Assembly (NCBI GenBank): GCA_039000515.1
Contig: JBCFYV010000001.1
Location: 64,208,621 to 64,272,620 of the forward strand
Source: Timema cristinae
Lineage: Eukaryota > Arthropoda > Insecta > Phasmatodea > Timematidae
Length of the DNA: 64,000 nt
Reading direction: 5' to 3'
Part shown: piece by piece, positions 1 to 11,620 of the stretch
How positions within the stretch are numbered: the first letter of the stretch is position 1
Layout: the number at the start of each line of letters is the position of its first letter
Program-made: the position numbers and the translations under genes
The notes under the pieces: generated by a model
Seen by the model: the letters and a program-made list of their open reading frames with translations, nothing else
Database searches by the model: none
What the model was told of the DNA's origin: nothing

Positions 1-481
1 TTTCTATGTACTCTATGGATTTCAGTCAGTGTTGTTTATTACAACAGTATGTAGATTTATGTCACCGGCAATGTTAATAATTTGTTAGATTTATGCGACC
101 ACACTGTATATTACTGTCTTTAATTACAAAGTTCTTGTGTGATGGTTTTCACTTTAATGGATTCATACGCACAAGTGGCTTATAAGACCTACCCCTTGCC
201 CTTTTGACTTTTCACGACCAGTGTCAAAACCAACTAATCAAAAGCATCTCTGGCGAAGGCTAACTTCCTATTGGGTGGAGGGAGCTAGTGTCACTTGATT
301 TTTGGTAAATACTGTCGAGTTGACTTTTTGAAGGAAAAAAAAGTTTAAATGGTGTAATCCTTGGACATTATTTCTGAAAAGCGCGTAATTCTCTATGGGT
401 GAAGTATTGAAAGAATATTTTACATACAATACTTTAAATAAAATGCACTTCATCCATGACTTCTTTAATATATGAGAGGGG

Positions 482-945
482 TACCAAATCAGAATTGTTA
501 CAACCTATAGAACAACTATCCATAGCAGTGTATCTATACACACCTATAGAACAACTATCCATAGCAGGTACTTACCACTAAAAACTACCATAAGTATCTC
601 ACTACCATCATAGGGATACAACTAAAATATCCATAAAGGCACCTAGGCAGTATCTTACACACTATGAACACACCATCAGTTTACACACCTATAGACAACA
701 TCATAGCAGGTATCTTACACACCTATAGAACAACTATCCATAGCAGGTATCTTACACACCTATAGAACAACTATCCATAGCAGGTATCTTACACACACCT
801 ATATAGAACAACTAGAACAACTTCCATAGCAGGTATCTTACACACCTATAGAACAACTATCCATAGCAGGTCTCTATAAAACCAGATAACCTATAGAACA
901 ACTATCCATAGCAGGTATCTTACACACCTATAGAACATACATCCC
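482..945. repeat. 37-bp minisatellite
   Basis: About 10-12 tandem copies of a unit containing ACCTATAGAACAACTATCC and AGCAGGTATCTTACAC. The left half is badly degraded, with units of uneven length, and the right half (about 700-940) is nearly regular. It sits inside the phosphatase intron. Confidence 0.85.
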
Positions 946-999
946 CCTATGCTGCTCTCGTCTCATCCTCATTCTTGTCATTACCATCACTTCACATTT

Positions 1000-2345
1000 C
1001 ATCACACTAAACTTAATTCCATATACTTTTATTTCCCCATTTCATTCCTCTAGCTGATCCTATACATCCTCTTCCGTCTTCCCCCATACCACAAGTTATC
1101 AGCAAACATAATACCTTTAATTCGTCTTCAAGCTTCCTTAGCAATTTATTCATGACCATTTTCATCACCTTTACAAATATTAGTGGTGAGAGAGAACTCC
1201 TCTGCTGCACTCCATTTTTTTAAATGTATAACCACTTCATCCACAACTCCTCTTTCCACATTAACCTCTTCCACCACTTCCCAAACTTTATTTCTATTCA
1301 CATCATTCTCAGCACCTGTATAACCATTGTTCTCCTGATTCTCTTACTATTTCCACATCTAGTTTGTCCACACCCGGTACTTTTCATTGGTTCATCCTCT
1401 TTCATGCTCCTCTGCTTCATTCACATGCCTTAACTCTTCTTAACATTTCAAAATATCTCATCTACAGTTCTTTTTCTTCTTCTCTTCTCTTCTGGCTTCA
1501 TAGTACCATCTTATTTCCTTCCTAGCTTCCCATACAATTTTATTGTTCTACCAAGGTGTCTCCTTCCACTTATTCTTATCACTCGTCCTCCACATACCTC
1601 CTCATCAGCTCCCACCGAGTGTTCTTAAACCTTTCCCATTCAACCTCTACACTTTGTATCTCATCCTTGGTATTAAGCTTCTTGCCTTTCTTAGGTACAG
1701 CTCTCTTTCCTCTTCATTTTCTAGCCTCCACACCCTTATTCTTCTTTCTTGTATTACTATCTTTCTCAACATTCCCATCCCTCTGTCTGCCACCAACAAC
1801 CTGTGGACAACCTAAGGACACACTTGGCATTACCTTAATGTTTAAGGTTTCATTTTCATTTCTTCACCCATTAGAAAGTAGTCTCTCACCGACCTTTGCT
1901 CCCCATCCCAACTGTATCTAGTGATTTTATGGTTTTATCTTTCTTTCTTATACCAGTTGTTTGCCACTTGAATTTTATTTCTTGCACATAGTTAACTCTC
2001 TCCCCATCTCTTGTTCCCTAACATGTCCTCAAACCCACCCCTCTTTTCCCACATGTCTTTCCATATCTTACCTAGGATTTGTCCCTTTCTTCTTATCGGC
2101 ACCCCTCATGTTCTACCTCTTATCTTCTTTCCTCTATCCATTATCGCCATCTTTATCATCCGGCCATTCATTCTTTTCACCTCCGCCTACTCTCTTTCTC
2201 CTTCCTTTATTGTTCCCTGTCCAATGTAAAATTCTGCTCCCTCTCAATCCCAGGACATCCAGTCTCCTTTCCTCACCATTTCCATAATTTTCCCCAATCT
2301 TCCTTTCATTACTACTATGAGTTAATAAAATCATATTGAGATTGT
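1000..2345 (-). mobile_element. Decayed LINE (non-LTR retrotransposon), endonuclease to RT
   Basis: The minus strand carries a heavily frameshifted LINE. Reading from 2345 down: a stretch resembling the end of an endonuclease domain (GEERRLDVLGLRGSRI, like the GERLLDF region of these enzymes). Then a linker with W..FK and EEKRRRKRTVDE-type basic text, then RT blocks: a degenerate PGVD-type motif and SSLSPLIF (from QGS.LSPLLF) near 1150-1200, followed by a broken catalytic box and GEDGR at about 1070-1085. The canonical YADD is not intact. The pyrimidine-rich open frames on + in this interval are antisense shadows. The clade is uncertain. It lies antisense in the PPM1G intron and should be inactive. 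Confidence 0.7.
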
Positions 2346-2683
2346 AGGCCATAGCATCAATAACTGTAATTTATTGGTGCTATAAAGCCAGAAACATTTT
2401 AATTTAAAAGTTAATAAAGAATCCTGATTTCCCTAATTTTTTAATTCCTCAATAATGTCAAGATTCAAAGAATATATCAAACCAGCCCTTTGAGTGTGTA
2501 GGAAATGAGTATTAAAAGTATTATTCCTACTAGTATTTTGATATTTTTTACAGTATTCATGACCACCATTTTCAATTTATCAAATCAATTAAAATTCCTT
2601 GAAAAACTTTCAAATAATGTTAACCTCAAAATGGAATGTTATAAAAATCTAAGAGACTGAGAATGTTTTTTTTTTTTTTCTAG

Positions 2684-2887
2684 TTATTCGATCACTGCTT
2701 GGCACCGAACACATTAGGGGATGGCACAGGCTGTGACAACATGACTGCAGTAATAGTTACTTTTCTGCCAGCTCTTTCTTCAACTGAAACAAAATATCTC
2801 AAGCGTGTTGCTTCCCCAATTGAAAGTTGCACTGAAGATGCATCACACAAACGTTTAAAGGCAGAAGAAAGTGATTTATCAGTGTGA
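2684..2887 (+). CDS. PPM1G: Protein phosphatase PPM1G (PP2C gamma), last exon
   Basis: This is the 3'-terminal coding exon of a PP2C-family, Mg/Mn-dependent Ser/Thr phosphatase. The exon opens in frame after a T-rich acceptor as [10 protein letters not shown] and runs through [10 protein letters not shown]. That block carries the last metal-binding aspartate motif (G-x-D-N) of PP2C enzymes, and in this form it is characteristic of PPM1G. It continues as AVIVTF, the last beta strand of the fold, then a polar tail of about 45 residues with a basic KR..KRLK patch ending SDLSV and a TGA stop. Vertebrate PPM1G likewise ends in a lysine-rich tail, a nuclear signal. PPM1G acts on splicing factors and histones in the nucleus (family knowledge). 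Upstream exons, including the acidic insert, lie outside the window. The reading frame is intact, so this looks like a live host gene. Confidence 0.9.
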   Translation, partial: LFDHCLAPNTLGDGTGCDNMTAVIVTFLPALSSTETKYLKRVASPIESCTEDASHKRLKAEESDLSV

Positions 2888-3345
2888 AACTGCCTTGTGT
2901 GTGATAAAATTACTTTATAATGTCACATTATCCAACATATTAAATACTGATTGGAAAATTAAAATGATGAGTGAAAGTTTGAGACTGAAATATATCTTTC
3001 TAGAGTGATTGTTTATGTACAAAGTGTCTTTTAATTGACATAGAAATTTGAAAATATTTGTATTCCAAGAAATAGAATTTGTTTCTTCTTCTTAAATTAC
3101 CATTTAAAAGATATACAAGTTTGTGTTATTACCACCTCTGTTACTTTATAGAAAAACTTTAGTTTCATATACTCTCATTTTAGTTGAAGAATGCACAGTA
3201 AATTATTTTCTTTGGTGAGTTTTTAGTGCAAATAATGTCAGATATGATAGCCCAAAACTCTGTTGGCTTTTTCAATGCACAAGGTCTTTATTGAATTTAA
3301 TTTGTGGCAGTAGAGCTTTAACTACTATTTAAATAAATAAGCTTT
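2888..3345 (+). other. PPM1G: PPM1G 3' UTR with candidate poly(A) signal
   Basis: This is AT-rich, non-coding sequence after the stop. An AATAAA lies at 3332-3337 inside AAATAAATAAG, a plausible polyadenylation signal about 450 nt past the stop. The UTR end is an inference; later AATAAA-like sites exist. Confidence 0.4.
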
Positions 3346-3960
3346 CAGCATATTATTAAGTATTGAAAATTTAAACTAAAATTTGTGCTTAAAAATATAA
3401 GAGAGAATGAAGAAAACTATTATTTTTTTCCATTTTGTGATTTCAAATGTTTTATTAAACATAATCAAGAAGTCATTTTTCAGTTAATTTAATTTGATTA
3501 CTAGTTTTATGGACAATCGTCACGTATCAGTTTGTGATACACATGAATTAAAAACAAATCAAGAAATATCACTTCCCAATAACACAGTTTTATTGTACTT
3601 TCTTTATGTTCCATAATTGTATTAACACTAACAGAGCAATGATGTGATGTTGTTCTTACAATCTTAAATTTGGCAGTGGTGATATCAGCTTGGTTCCAAT
3701 ATGGCAGGCTGACAAACTTATGACATAACAAATTCACTGCTGCACCAAATGACCAACCTTGCTACATTATAAAGGTGCAGTTTTCACTACTGCCAAATAA
3801 TTTTGTAAGTAAATATTTTTTTATAAATCACTATCGGTAAGAATTGTTGAAGATTATCATCATATGGCCAGCTGCTGGAGAGTATTCAACTTTTGGCTAG
3901 AATTTTATAATTCCTACAATAAAACACCAACACAAATGAGATAGGATACTTTTCTTTACA
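3346..3960. other. Intergenic, nothing recognised
   Basis: AT-rich sequence. A 76-codon open frame on - (3507-3737) has no recognisable domain and is probably chance. Confidence 0.5.
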
Positions 3961-3964
3961 AATC

Positions 3965-4360
3965 TCTATAAGGAAAACCTTTTTTTCACTTTACAAGGCA
4001 ATTGCATTATATTTGGAAGAAGGTATAGGAGAGGTGGATAGAAACTTTTAAAAGGAACAAACACAAAATGGATTTTACAATGAAAAGAAGAACACGGGTT
4101 CACACTTTACACTGCTGCCAATGGACAAATAGTTAATGGTTGCCTCTTAAAGAAAACTGATTGTCACTGCCCAAACCCCTGACCCAGGTTTCATTCTATC
4201 GGAACTCATCAGGGAGGAGTGTGAAACGTTCAACACAACTTCTAAAAGAGGAAACAAAAGGGGAGGGGGTGAGAAAATGGAAAATTGTAAGGAATGATAG
4301 GGTACATAGATATGAACATGTAAAAGGTACAACATAAAAGACAAACACAGGAAAAGGAAA
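3965..4360 (-). repeat. Interspersed repeat, copy 1 (inverted relative to copy at 21.6 kb)
   Basis: This stretch matches the reverse complement of about 21720-22110 with scattered differences. Shared landmarks are CATTATATTTGGA near 4012, a GTTCACACTTTACA segment near 4099, and CCCAGGTTTCATT near 4185. It is a dispersed repeat of unknown class. The paired copy has inverted arms, so a fold-back or MITE-like element is possible. Confidence 0.6.
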
Positions 4361-4760
4361 TTGGATACGAATATATAATATAGATACTACTAATCAATTA
4401 CTCCCCCACTGGTCTATATTGTTTGCCACACAATTGGTTGACCTTGTAGATGACCTTGCAGTGGGGGTGTTTGCCTCACCTGCTAACCTTTCTATTCTCA
4501 GCCTCTACACTAACACTCCCTCCCCTCACCCTTTACATACTATAGAAAGAAACAAATAACATTTGACTTCACTAGCAGCCAACCCCCCACCCCCCATCAG
4601 TAACCATTATGAGTGGTGAGTTACTAGTAACTGCTCAGGTTCAAACACTTCAAACTATTGGTGTACCTGCCTGACCTCGACATTCCAATGGCTCGGTACA
4701 GTATTTGTTGTGTTCTTCACTCCATCCCCCCCCCTCTCACTCCTCCCCCTATCCGCCCAA
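4361..4760. other. C-rich spacer, nothing recognised
   Basis: The sequence has poly-C patches (about 4585-4600 and 4725-4760) and no gene or repeat structure that I can support. Confidence 0.4.
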
Positions 4761-4779
4761 AAGAAAAACTACCCTTCCT

Positions 4780-6739
4780 AAGCTTGGCGATAAAAGTAAA
4801 GGTCATTGTTCTTTGTGTAAAACTAACTTTGATATAAGTAACGTGGGAATATCTTCAATCCGATCTCATGCCAAGTGAAAGAAGCATGTTGACAGAGTGG
4901 AAGCAAAAAAATATATTGGACTTGGTCCATACGGCCAAAAATGCAGTGTCATATTTAGGTCTACACGAAGATGTACATTCTAGTGCTAATGATCGTGGAG
5001 TAGTTTTGAAACCTGAAACTAGACCTAGTTGTTCTATTCAGAGCTTCCTTGTCAAAGATGAATTTTGTCGTGCTGAAATATTGTAATGACACATTCTTTT
5101 GCTAGAAGTTATTCTGCTTATAGTGATCTTTTTAAAGTAATGTTTTCCGATAGTGATATTGCCCAGAAATTTTAAATGCATTAATATAAACTTGGATATG
5201 TCATCATGGTCCTTATTTCAAAAGCGAGCTTGTGAATATGGTTAAGCAATGCTCATATTATTGTATTTCATTTGATGATAACATAAATACTGTGGCTCAT
5301 AAGACCCCAATGGATGTTGTTGTTCACTTCTGGAGTGAAAATGAAATTCATACAAGATATTTAACATCTTGCTTTTAGGTCATGCAACAGCTCAAGATAT
5401 ATTAATGCACTTTATATTTTCACTAAAAGATGAGGGCTTGGATTTTTTTTAAATGCTTCAAGTTTCCATGGATGGACCAAATGTAAACATCAAATTTTTA
5501 AGCGATCTCAAAAGTTACTTGAAGGAAGATTCTCCACAAGATCCTGAGTTACTGGAATTTGGAACTTGTTCTTTACACATTGTCCATGGTGCTTACAAAA
5601 CAGCACATAACTCTAGTTGGACTACTGACCAGTTTTTGCGCTCACTATATTATTTATTTCAAGATTTTCCAAAAAGACATGCAGACTATCAAAGAATAAC
5701 AGGATCATCTCTTTTCCTTATGAAGTTTTGTTCTGTCAGATGGGTAGAAAACTCAAGGGTGTTTAGAGAGAGCAATGTCATTGCTGTCTTATTTAAAACA
5801 GTATTTTTATTCTAACAAGCATCTTCCAAAGTCTAATAATTTTCAAACATTAAGCAATTTTGTGAAGGATGAACTTCTGACATCAAAGTTGGGATTTATG
5901 CTGTCAGTCTCAATTGAGTTGGAGCAATTTCTCACCAAATATCAGAGCAATCAACCTTTATTGCCTTTTATGTTTGCAGCTCTAAATAAACTACTTGAGC
6001 ACTTGATGAACAGAATTGTAAAATGTTATGTAATGAATTCAGCAAATACTTCCAAACATTGTTAGCCGTTGATTTAAAGAAACAATCCAACATTAAATCA
6101 CTCCCTACTGTAGATATTGGATTCGCAGCATCAGTAGCTCTGAAAGGAATTAAAGACATCAAGATACTTTAATTCAGAGGAGATAGTCCAAAATTCCTAG
6201 TTGATCTCTGTGACAAACATTTACAAAGTGCCCTCTCTCCTACAAAATTGTCAAGGGTGCTAGTTGTCTCTCTCCCACAGTCATGCTCAATCCATCTGTT
6301 AGGACCTATAGGATAACTTCTGCATTTTTAGTCCTACTAGACAAGAAACAACTATCTAGCGCAAGCTGATGTAAAAAGAGACTTGGATTTTGTATCAAAG
6401 CAAGAAGTTATTGACTACCTTAAACAATTCACTTCAAGTGTTGACCAGCTTGATAAATTCTTCATGAATACTTTTTCTAGAGTAAATGCATCCCAGGAAG
6501 TACAATATTTCACAATGAAAATTCTTGTTCTCTTCCATAGCAATGCAACCGCTAAGCAAAGTTTTTCTGTGAATAAAGAATGTCTGGAGGGAAACCTACA
6601 TGAGGACAGCCTTATTGCTCAACTTTTAACTTATGATGCAGTCACTGCAGCCGGGGAACTTCTAAATATGACAATTTCAAAAAAGATTATTCCTGCTGTG
6701 AGGGATAAATCAGGAGTAAGGAAAAAAGACAAAGATTGA
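4780..6739 (+). pseudogene. hAT-like BED-finger transposase pseudogene
   Basis: A decayed gene read across several frames. It opens with a BED-type zinc finger (4780-4890): C-S-L-C near 4807-4818, then S-H-A-K-stop-K-K-H, where a TGA at 4876 falls between the two zinc-binding histidines. The middle part (5345-5815) reads HATAQDIL, then VSMDGPNVN, then CSLHIVHGA and RWVENS, blocks typical of the RNase-H-like core of a widespread BED/hAT-like family. A frameshift near 5800 moves to SIELEQFLTKYQSN (5775-6065). Later blocks (6066-6170, 6383-6739) end with AKQSFSVNKECLEGN, EDSLIAQ and YDAV, the C-terminal hAT dimerisation-type region. Multiple stops and frameshifts make it non-functional. I could not find terminal inverted repeats. 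It could alternatively be a broken host gene derived from such a transposon. Confidence 0.8.
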
Positions 6740-7090
6740 AATAGACTTAAGTAAAAAAAAAGCATATGAATAAATTATAAAATTAGAAGTTAAAAAAGAA
6801 CAGTTTTGCAGAAAGCAAAGGAAGAAGCATAAGTGTTAGAACATGAAACGCAAATATTGAAAAAGTTTTGTGGTTGAATGAATTTTAACTTTGGTCTACA
6901 TTATAATAAAATATTTTGTTTCTTAATTTTTAATAATGTTGGTTAACTGCACTTATCTTTATTTCCAAGTAATTTTTATCAACATAATATTTGTTGGTTA
7001 TTTTCATTGAAGATTCTGTATCTTTATTACTATATATTTATTAAACAAATTAACTATCGATAATAAAACTTGTGGAAAGTATCGACTGTC
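6740..7090. other. AT-rich flank of the hAT-like pseudogene
   Basis: A-rich and T-rich sequence with several AATAAA-like strings; nothing further seen. Confidence 0.4.
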
Positions 7091-7094
7091 AAGG

Positions 7095-7345
7095 GGTGGT
7101 GGGGATAATAGTTAGTTTTTGTGGTAGAATACTTTCCCTGGCTGTAATCATCCTGAGAAGTTGCGTCACCAAGGCTGATTACTTGTACCTCTAAAGTTCT
7201 ATTAGTGAGGTGAAATGACCCACCAATTTTGACAGGAGAGGTATTTTCACAAACCTCTCAGGGTTCTTTTACATGCCACATGGGTTCGAACCCAAAATAT
7301 CGGGTCCTGAGGCGAGCACTTTACCCAAAGACCATCAAGGTTGAC
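7095..7345 (-). mobile_element. tRNA-derived SINE, family 1
   Basis: On the minus strand this begins with a tRNA-like head. An A-box-like stretch (TGGTCTTTGGGTAAAGTG, about 7316-7335) is followed by a B box (GGTTCGAACC, 7283-7292) at normal Pol III spacing. A non-tRNA body of about 190 bp follows. The anticodon arm is not tRNA-like and no acceptor stem closes, so it is a SINE rather than a tRNA gene. Confidence 0.7.
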
Positions 7346-8366
7346 GGTAGTATAGATCATTTAAAAAATGTAATGTTTGTCTGAGTGTGTGTGTCAATGC
7401 ACATATATTAAAGATTTGCGTCTTGAATCCTTGTAGGTTCTAGGGTCCCATAGTATATACTAGAATAAATGCGTCAATACATGTGATTCTTGATTTTAAA
7501 ATGTTTAACTATGACATACCGAGGTCTACCCTAACTTTCTATAATTTTATGATTTTGAAATAGGGATTGTTTGTCTCTGAGTACCTTTCTTGTATACTGG
7601 ATTTCTTTAAAAGAATATACTGGAAATATACGGATTTCAAACTATAGTCGGGTATGCAGACACCTTGTAAAACAAATGTATACACACATGTCAAGAAATT
7701 GACATTAAAATCATATAGCCAGCTGCCATGTTGATTGTTTGTGCTTTGTTCTTCCAAAAATTGTGTTGTTATTTTTCAGCTGGGTGGCATTATTAAGTAT
7801 CCGGGCGATATCAGTGGAATACTTTGCAATTCTGATGATTTGTGCATACACATTTATTTTAGCTGGGCAAAAGGTCCTGGGAAGATTACTGATATAGACC
7901 TAGTACTCCTAGACTATACATTAAATATACAGAGACTATTCATTCAAAAAAAAATGGCAGAGTTAAATGTTGGTAATATCAAGGCAAGTGTAGTCTAGTA
8001 GTAATAAGTCTATTTCAAACTTGTTGGTATATAGGTTATATTCAAATACAAGTAACGGTAACTTTTGTTTACAATGATATTTATTTTGATTCACATCTTC
8101 TGCATGGCACAATCATTTAAAACATTATATTGAGTTATTATTCTCAAACCGATTTAAATTATGTTTTCAAAGGGAGATCCTATTTGAAGGAATTTAATAA
8201 AACAGACACAAATTTAAACTAAAATATTAAGCCACCATACTAATGTGCTGAGATTATTTCGTAGCTTATTGAGTTTTTGGAGTCCTACTCCAGTTTATAT
8301 GTTCTCTTTAAACCAATAGCGATAGATTAATTTTTTATGTTTTTTGTTATAAACTTTTTTTTTTTT
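7346..8366. other. No gene recognised
   Basis: AT-rich sequence. An 87-codon open frame at 7735-7998 (+) has no motif I know and is probably chance. Confidence 0.4.
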
Positions 8367-8368
8367 TT

Positions 8369-8659
8369 CTCGGTGACCTGGTGGTCTAGGGGTAAGGTGT
8401 CAGACTTCTATGCTGGCGGCCGGGGTTCAATCCTCGGTCCCGGCAAAGATTTATCTGATTACCAAACCCTTCCTTCACCTCTGACAAGACATCTTGTGAA
8501 TGTGAGGAATGCCAGGCCTCCACCGTGGTTCGGATTCCACGTTAAACTGTAGGTCCTTCATTTCATCTCACAATCACCCTACCATTACACATTAGCGTAA
8601 GTGCGTATAACCCGAACGGGTAGTAAGACGCGGTGCTAATAATAATAATAATAATAATT
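8369..8659 (+). mobile_element. tRNA-derived SINE, family 2 (full-length)
   Basis: The head has an A box (TGGTCTAGGGGTAAGG, from 8382) and a B box (GGTTCAATCC, 8424-8433). The body contains CCAGGCCTCCACCGTGG, and the 3' end has GTATAACCCGAACGGG and AGTAAGACGCGGTGCTAA followed by an (AAT)n tail. The same head and body recur at 63817-64000. The 3' end matches that of another SINE family at 36180-36230 and a fragment at 48631-48677, so it was probably borrowed from the partner LINE. Confidence 0.85.
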
Positions 8660-10293
8660 TATCAGTTTATCTCTAAATGTATATTTCTTGGTTAATTTTG
8701 ATAATAATCCTTAACAGTCAGTAATAATTATGCAGTCTAATACTCAAACATATGTTGTTTTTACAATCTAAGTTTTACATTTGAATAAGAATATCTTTCA
8801 GTTGACTTTGTTCAAAATTTTGCTGGTCATATTTGAAATATATATAAATATATACAGAGATACTAGTAAGTTGTACCAAGATTTTATTGGCTATAACTAT
8901 TTGAATTCATAATTTTCACTATTTGACTAGGCTAATTATTCAAATTTTGACTAATGATGGTTTATATCCACTATTTTACAAATCTGACTTCATAATACTC
9001 CATTTTAATTAAATATTAAATTTGTAAAAAATATATGAACACAAAAGGAAATAGGAATATAACAAATTAGAAAAAAATATTAACTTGATAATTACATTCA
9101 TACATTCTGTTATGTGTTAAATTAATGGTCTTGAATGAAATGTGCAAAACTTCGACTTTGCTTCGATTCAAGAGTAAAATTCCGGATTCTACAATTACAA
9201 AGCGTCGCCAAAAAAGAATATTAAAAGTTAAAAATAACATTTTTTTAAATATATTCTATTATTTCCATAACAAATTAAGGTTAGTGTAAAAAAAAAATCA
9301 GAAATTGTTTTGTTAAATTTTGTGATAATTATTCATCATTTATTCATCATCAATTATCAGGGCGTGGATTTTGATTCCCTAAATATAATCAAAAAATGAT
9401 CTTAAAATATGAACAAAGAGTCATAATAAATGCGCACAACTAAATCAAAGACGTGCTTTCCAAATGTTAACTAAAAATTATCCATGTAATAAAGTATTTA
9501 AGTACCAAACCCTTTGATTCTGTTAAATATAATATTGATTTACAAATATCCCCTCCAGCCTAGTTGCAGTGTCTCACCAGGAATGTGTATTTTACAACCA
9601 GAGGATACAAAGTTCATTGTATACCTTCTTCTCACTCTGATAACAGTGATAAGAGGATATGTCATCAAAATCAGGATCCTGGTTACATTTGGAATATACT
9701 ATGTTTTAAATTGTATTAGATATTTAATACCTAAATTACATAGTTAAGCAAATTTTAATGTTTTTACACAACATTTTTTTTAAATATTCAAACTTTGATT
9801 TGGATAAAAAAAATTATTCGGCTTCACTACAAATTGAAATAAATCCAGGGGCTCGCTCTAGAAGGAGTGGGAGGGGGCTAAACTCGGGGGTCGTTCCCGT
9901 GTAAAACTTTAAACTCTGAATGACAATTGAAGCTATTTGAATAAGGTTTATTTTTCATGGGTAATACTTTCTTTGTCATCAGGAGCATTATTATCAAAAG
10001 AATATAATAATTTTTATCTTTTCTTTAAATGAACTATAAATTTATTTTTCATTAATTTGTAAATTGTAGAACTGTAGCAGTTAGTTATATTCAAATATTA
10101 ATAATGACAACATATTGTAATTAGTAGTAAAAGAATAAAATCCATAAAAAACTGTTTTGATCTATTAAAAAAAAGCTATTAACTAAGTTCAATATCAGAC
10201 ATACTATATAATAAATAAACTCATAGAAATGCTGATTAAATAAAATTTATTCTATAACCAAATTATATGCAGACAATACAAATATTATAATTA
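8660..10293. other. AT-rich intergenic, nothing recognised
   Basis: Very AT-rich sequence with poly-A and poly-T runs. A 77-codon open frame at 9514-9747 has no recognisable domain. Confidence 0.4.
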
Positions 10294-10301
10294 CAACTTA
10301 G
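10294..10301. repeat. Left 8-bp target-site duplication of hAT element 1
   Basis: CAACTTAG directly precedes the terminal CAGAGGCGGCT. The identical octamer follows the other terminus at 21192-21199. Confidence 0.9.
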
Positions 10302-11620
10302 CAGAGGCGGCTTGTAACTTTTTTCATGGGAGGGCATAAAATTGAAAATAAAGAGATGGGCCACTCGAATCTTCAAATCCACCGAATCCTGACAAGTATT
10401 CGAGATTCGAGGATTAGTGTTTTACTGGATTCGATAGCTCGAAATATAAAATAACATCACAGAAATGCCCCTCGATTCTACGATTTTAATCTAATTTATT
10501 ATATTAAGGTCGTAGGATCTACTTAAAAGATGTTATTTATTTTTTTATATCAGACTGAATGCTCTCTCGATCTCTATTGCAAAAGAAACTGTCCTTGTAT
10601 TATCAACATTTCGACATACAAAGTTAAGAACCCTACTCTCTCTAGTTCGGGTTACCAGTTAAATGTATGTCATAATTTAATGTGAACTGAACACTTAAAA
10701 CTCTTAGTCTTCCTAGTATGGTTTTTTTCTCCAAATTCTAAAAGAAACATTTCAACATCTTCCCAAGTTGATTGAGAAACTAACTGATTTGTCCCAGCTG
10801 TGAATATCAGCTGATACTCTCACAGCATTCAAGTTCAAGGTCACTTGGCTTCTGAGGTTAGTATTTATTAAATATAAAGAAAATGTATTTATTTAATGCC
10901 CCTGTGGTGGTAAATAACCAAACCACTCATCTTAAATCGATATTGTCGAAAATATACATTTTCCTGGAAAACTTGCTATTTCCTTTTAATTCATAATTTA
11001 ATGAAAGATTATATATTTTGAACTCTTAAATTGTAAAAAGGAATCAAATCCTTTAGTGGTTTGGGCACTTTGACATAGATAAATGAATAGGCCTTGACCT
11101 TCAAGTTAGAATTTCTTCATTCCATTAATGAATATATCAAATACATCCTCTTCTTCAGTTGTTCTGTCAAAATAATTAAAATATATTTATAATTTCTTCC
11201 TCAAAACTTCTACCCTTATTTCTTTGTATCTTCTCAACTCTTTTAGTAAGCTCAGTTAATATAACCTCTTTTAAAGGTATTGTAGAAACATATTTAAATT
11301 ATTTTTTTTTATTAATAATAACCCTTTTAAACAATGGAAAAGAACATAGCATATTTGAAAATTTAGGCCAACGTTTAACCTGAGTATCATTAAATGTTAG
11401 AGTACTCATTTCAATTTACTCACACCTGTCATATGGGTACTTTCCAGCAGCCCCTCAATTTTAATATTTATACTACACATCATTAAACACTAAACATTAA
11501 ACACATGTTAATTGATTTAATCTTTTCGGTCCTTCTTTAATAACCTTAAACAAAAACAATATGATTATTCTTCTTACAAATAACATACATATAATATAAT
11601 ACAAATAATCTTCTCCTGTT

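Larger units (their letters stand above)
1..2683 (+). other. Last intron of the PPM1G-like gene (3' part)
   Basis: Everything left of the splice acceptor at 2682-2683 should be intron of the phosphatase gene, whose earlier exons lie outside the window. The acceptor follows a long T run (2666-2679) ending CTAG. The intron holds a 37-bp minisatellite and a decayed LINE in antisense. I see nothing recognisable in 1-481 or 2350-2660. No other phosphatase exon could be read in this stretch. Confidence 0.7.

Noticed and set aside
1224..2339. Pyrimidine-rich plus-strand open frames rich in Ser, Leu and Phe
   Set aside because: They are antisense to a purine-rich decayed LINE on the minus strand.
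7735..7998. 87-residue plus-strand open frame
   Set aside because: No motif, AT-rich composition like its flanks, and no neighbouring splice or homology support.
8369..8450. A functional tRNA gene (also 7283-7345, 23688-23760, 35990-36060, 45190-45245, 63485-63545, 63830-63890)
   Set aside because: A and B boxes are present, but acceptor and anticodon stems do not pair and the copies share non-tRNA bodies, so they are SINEs.
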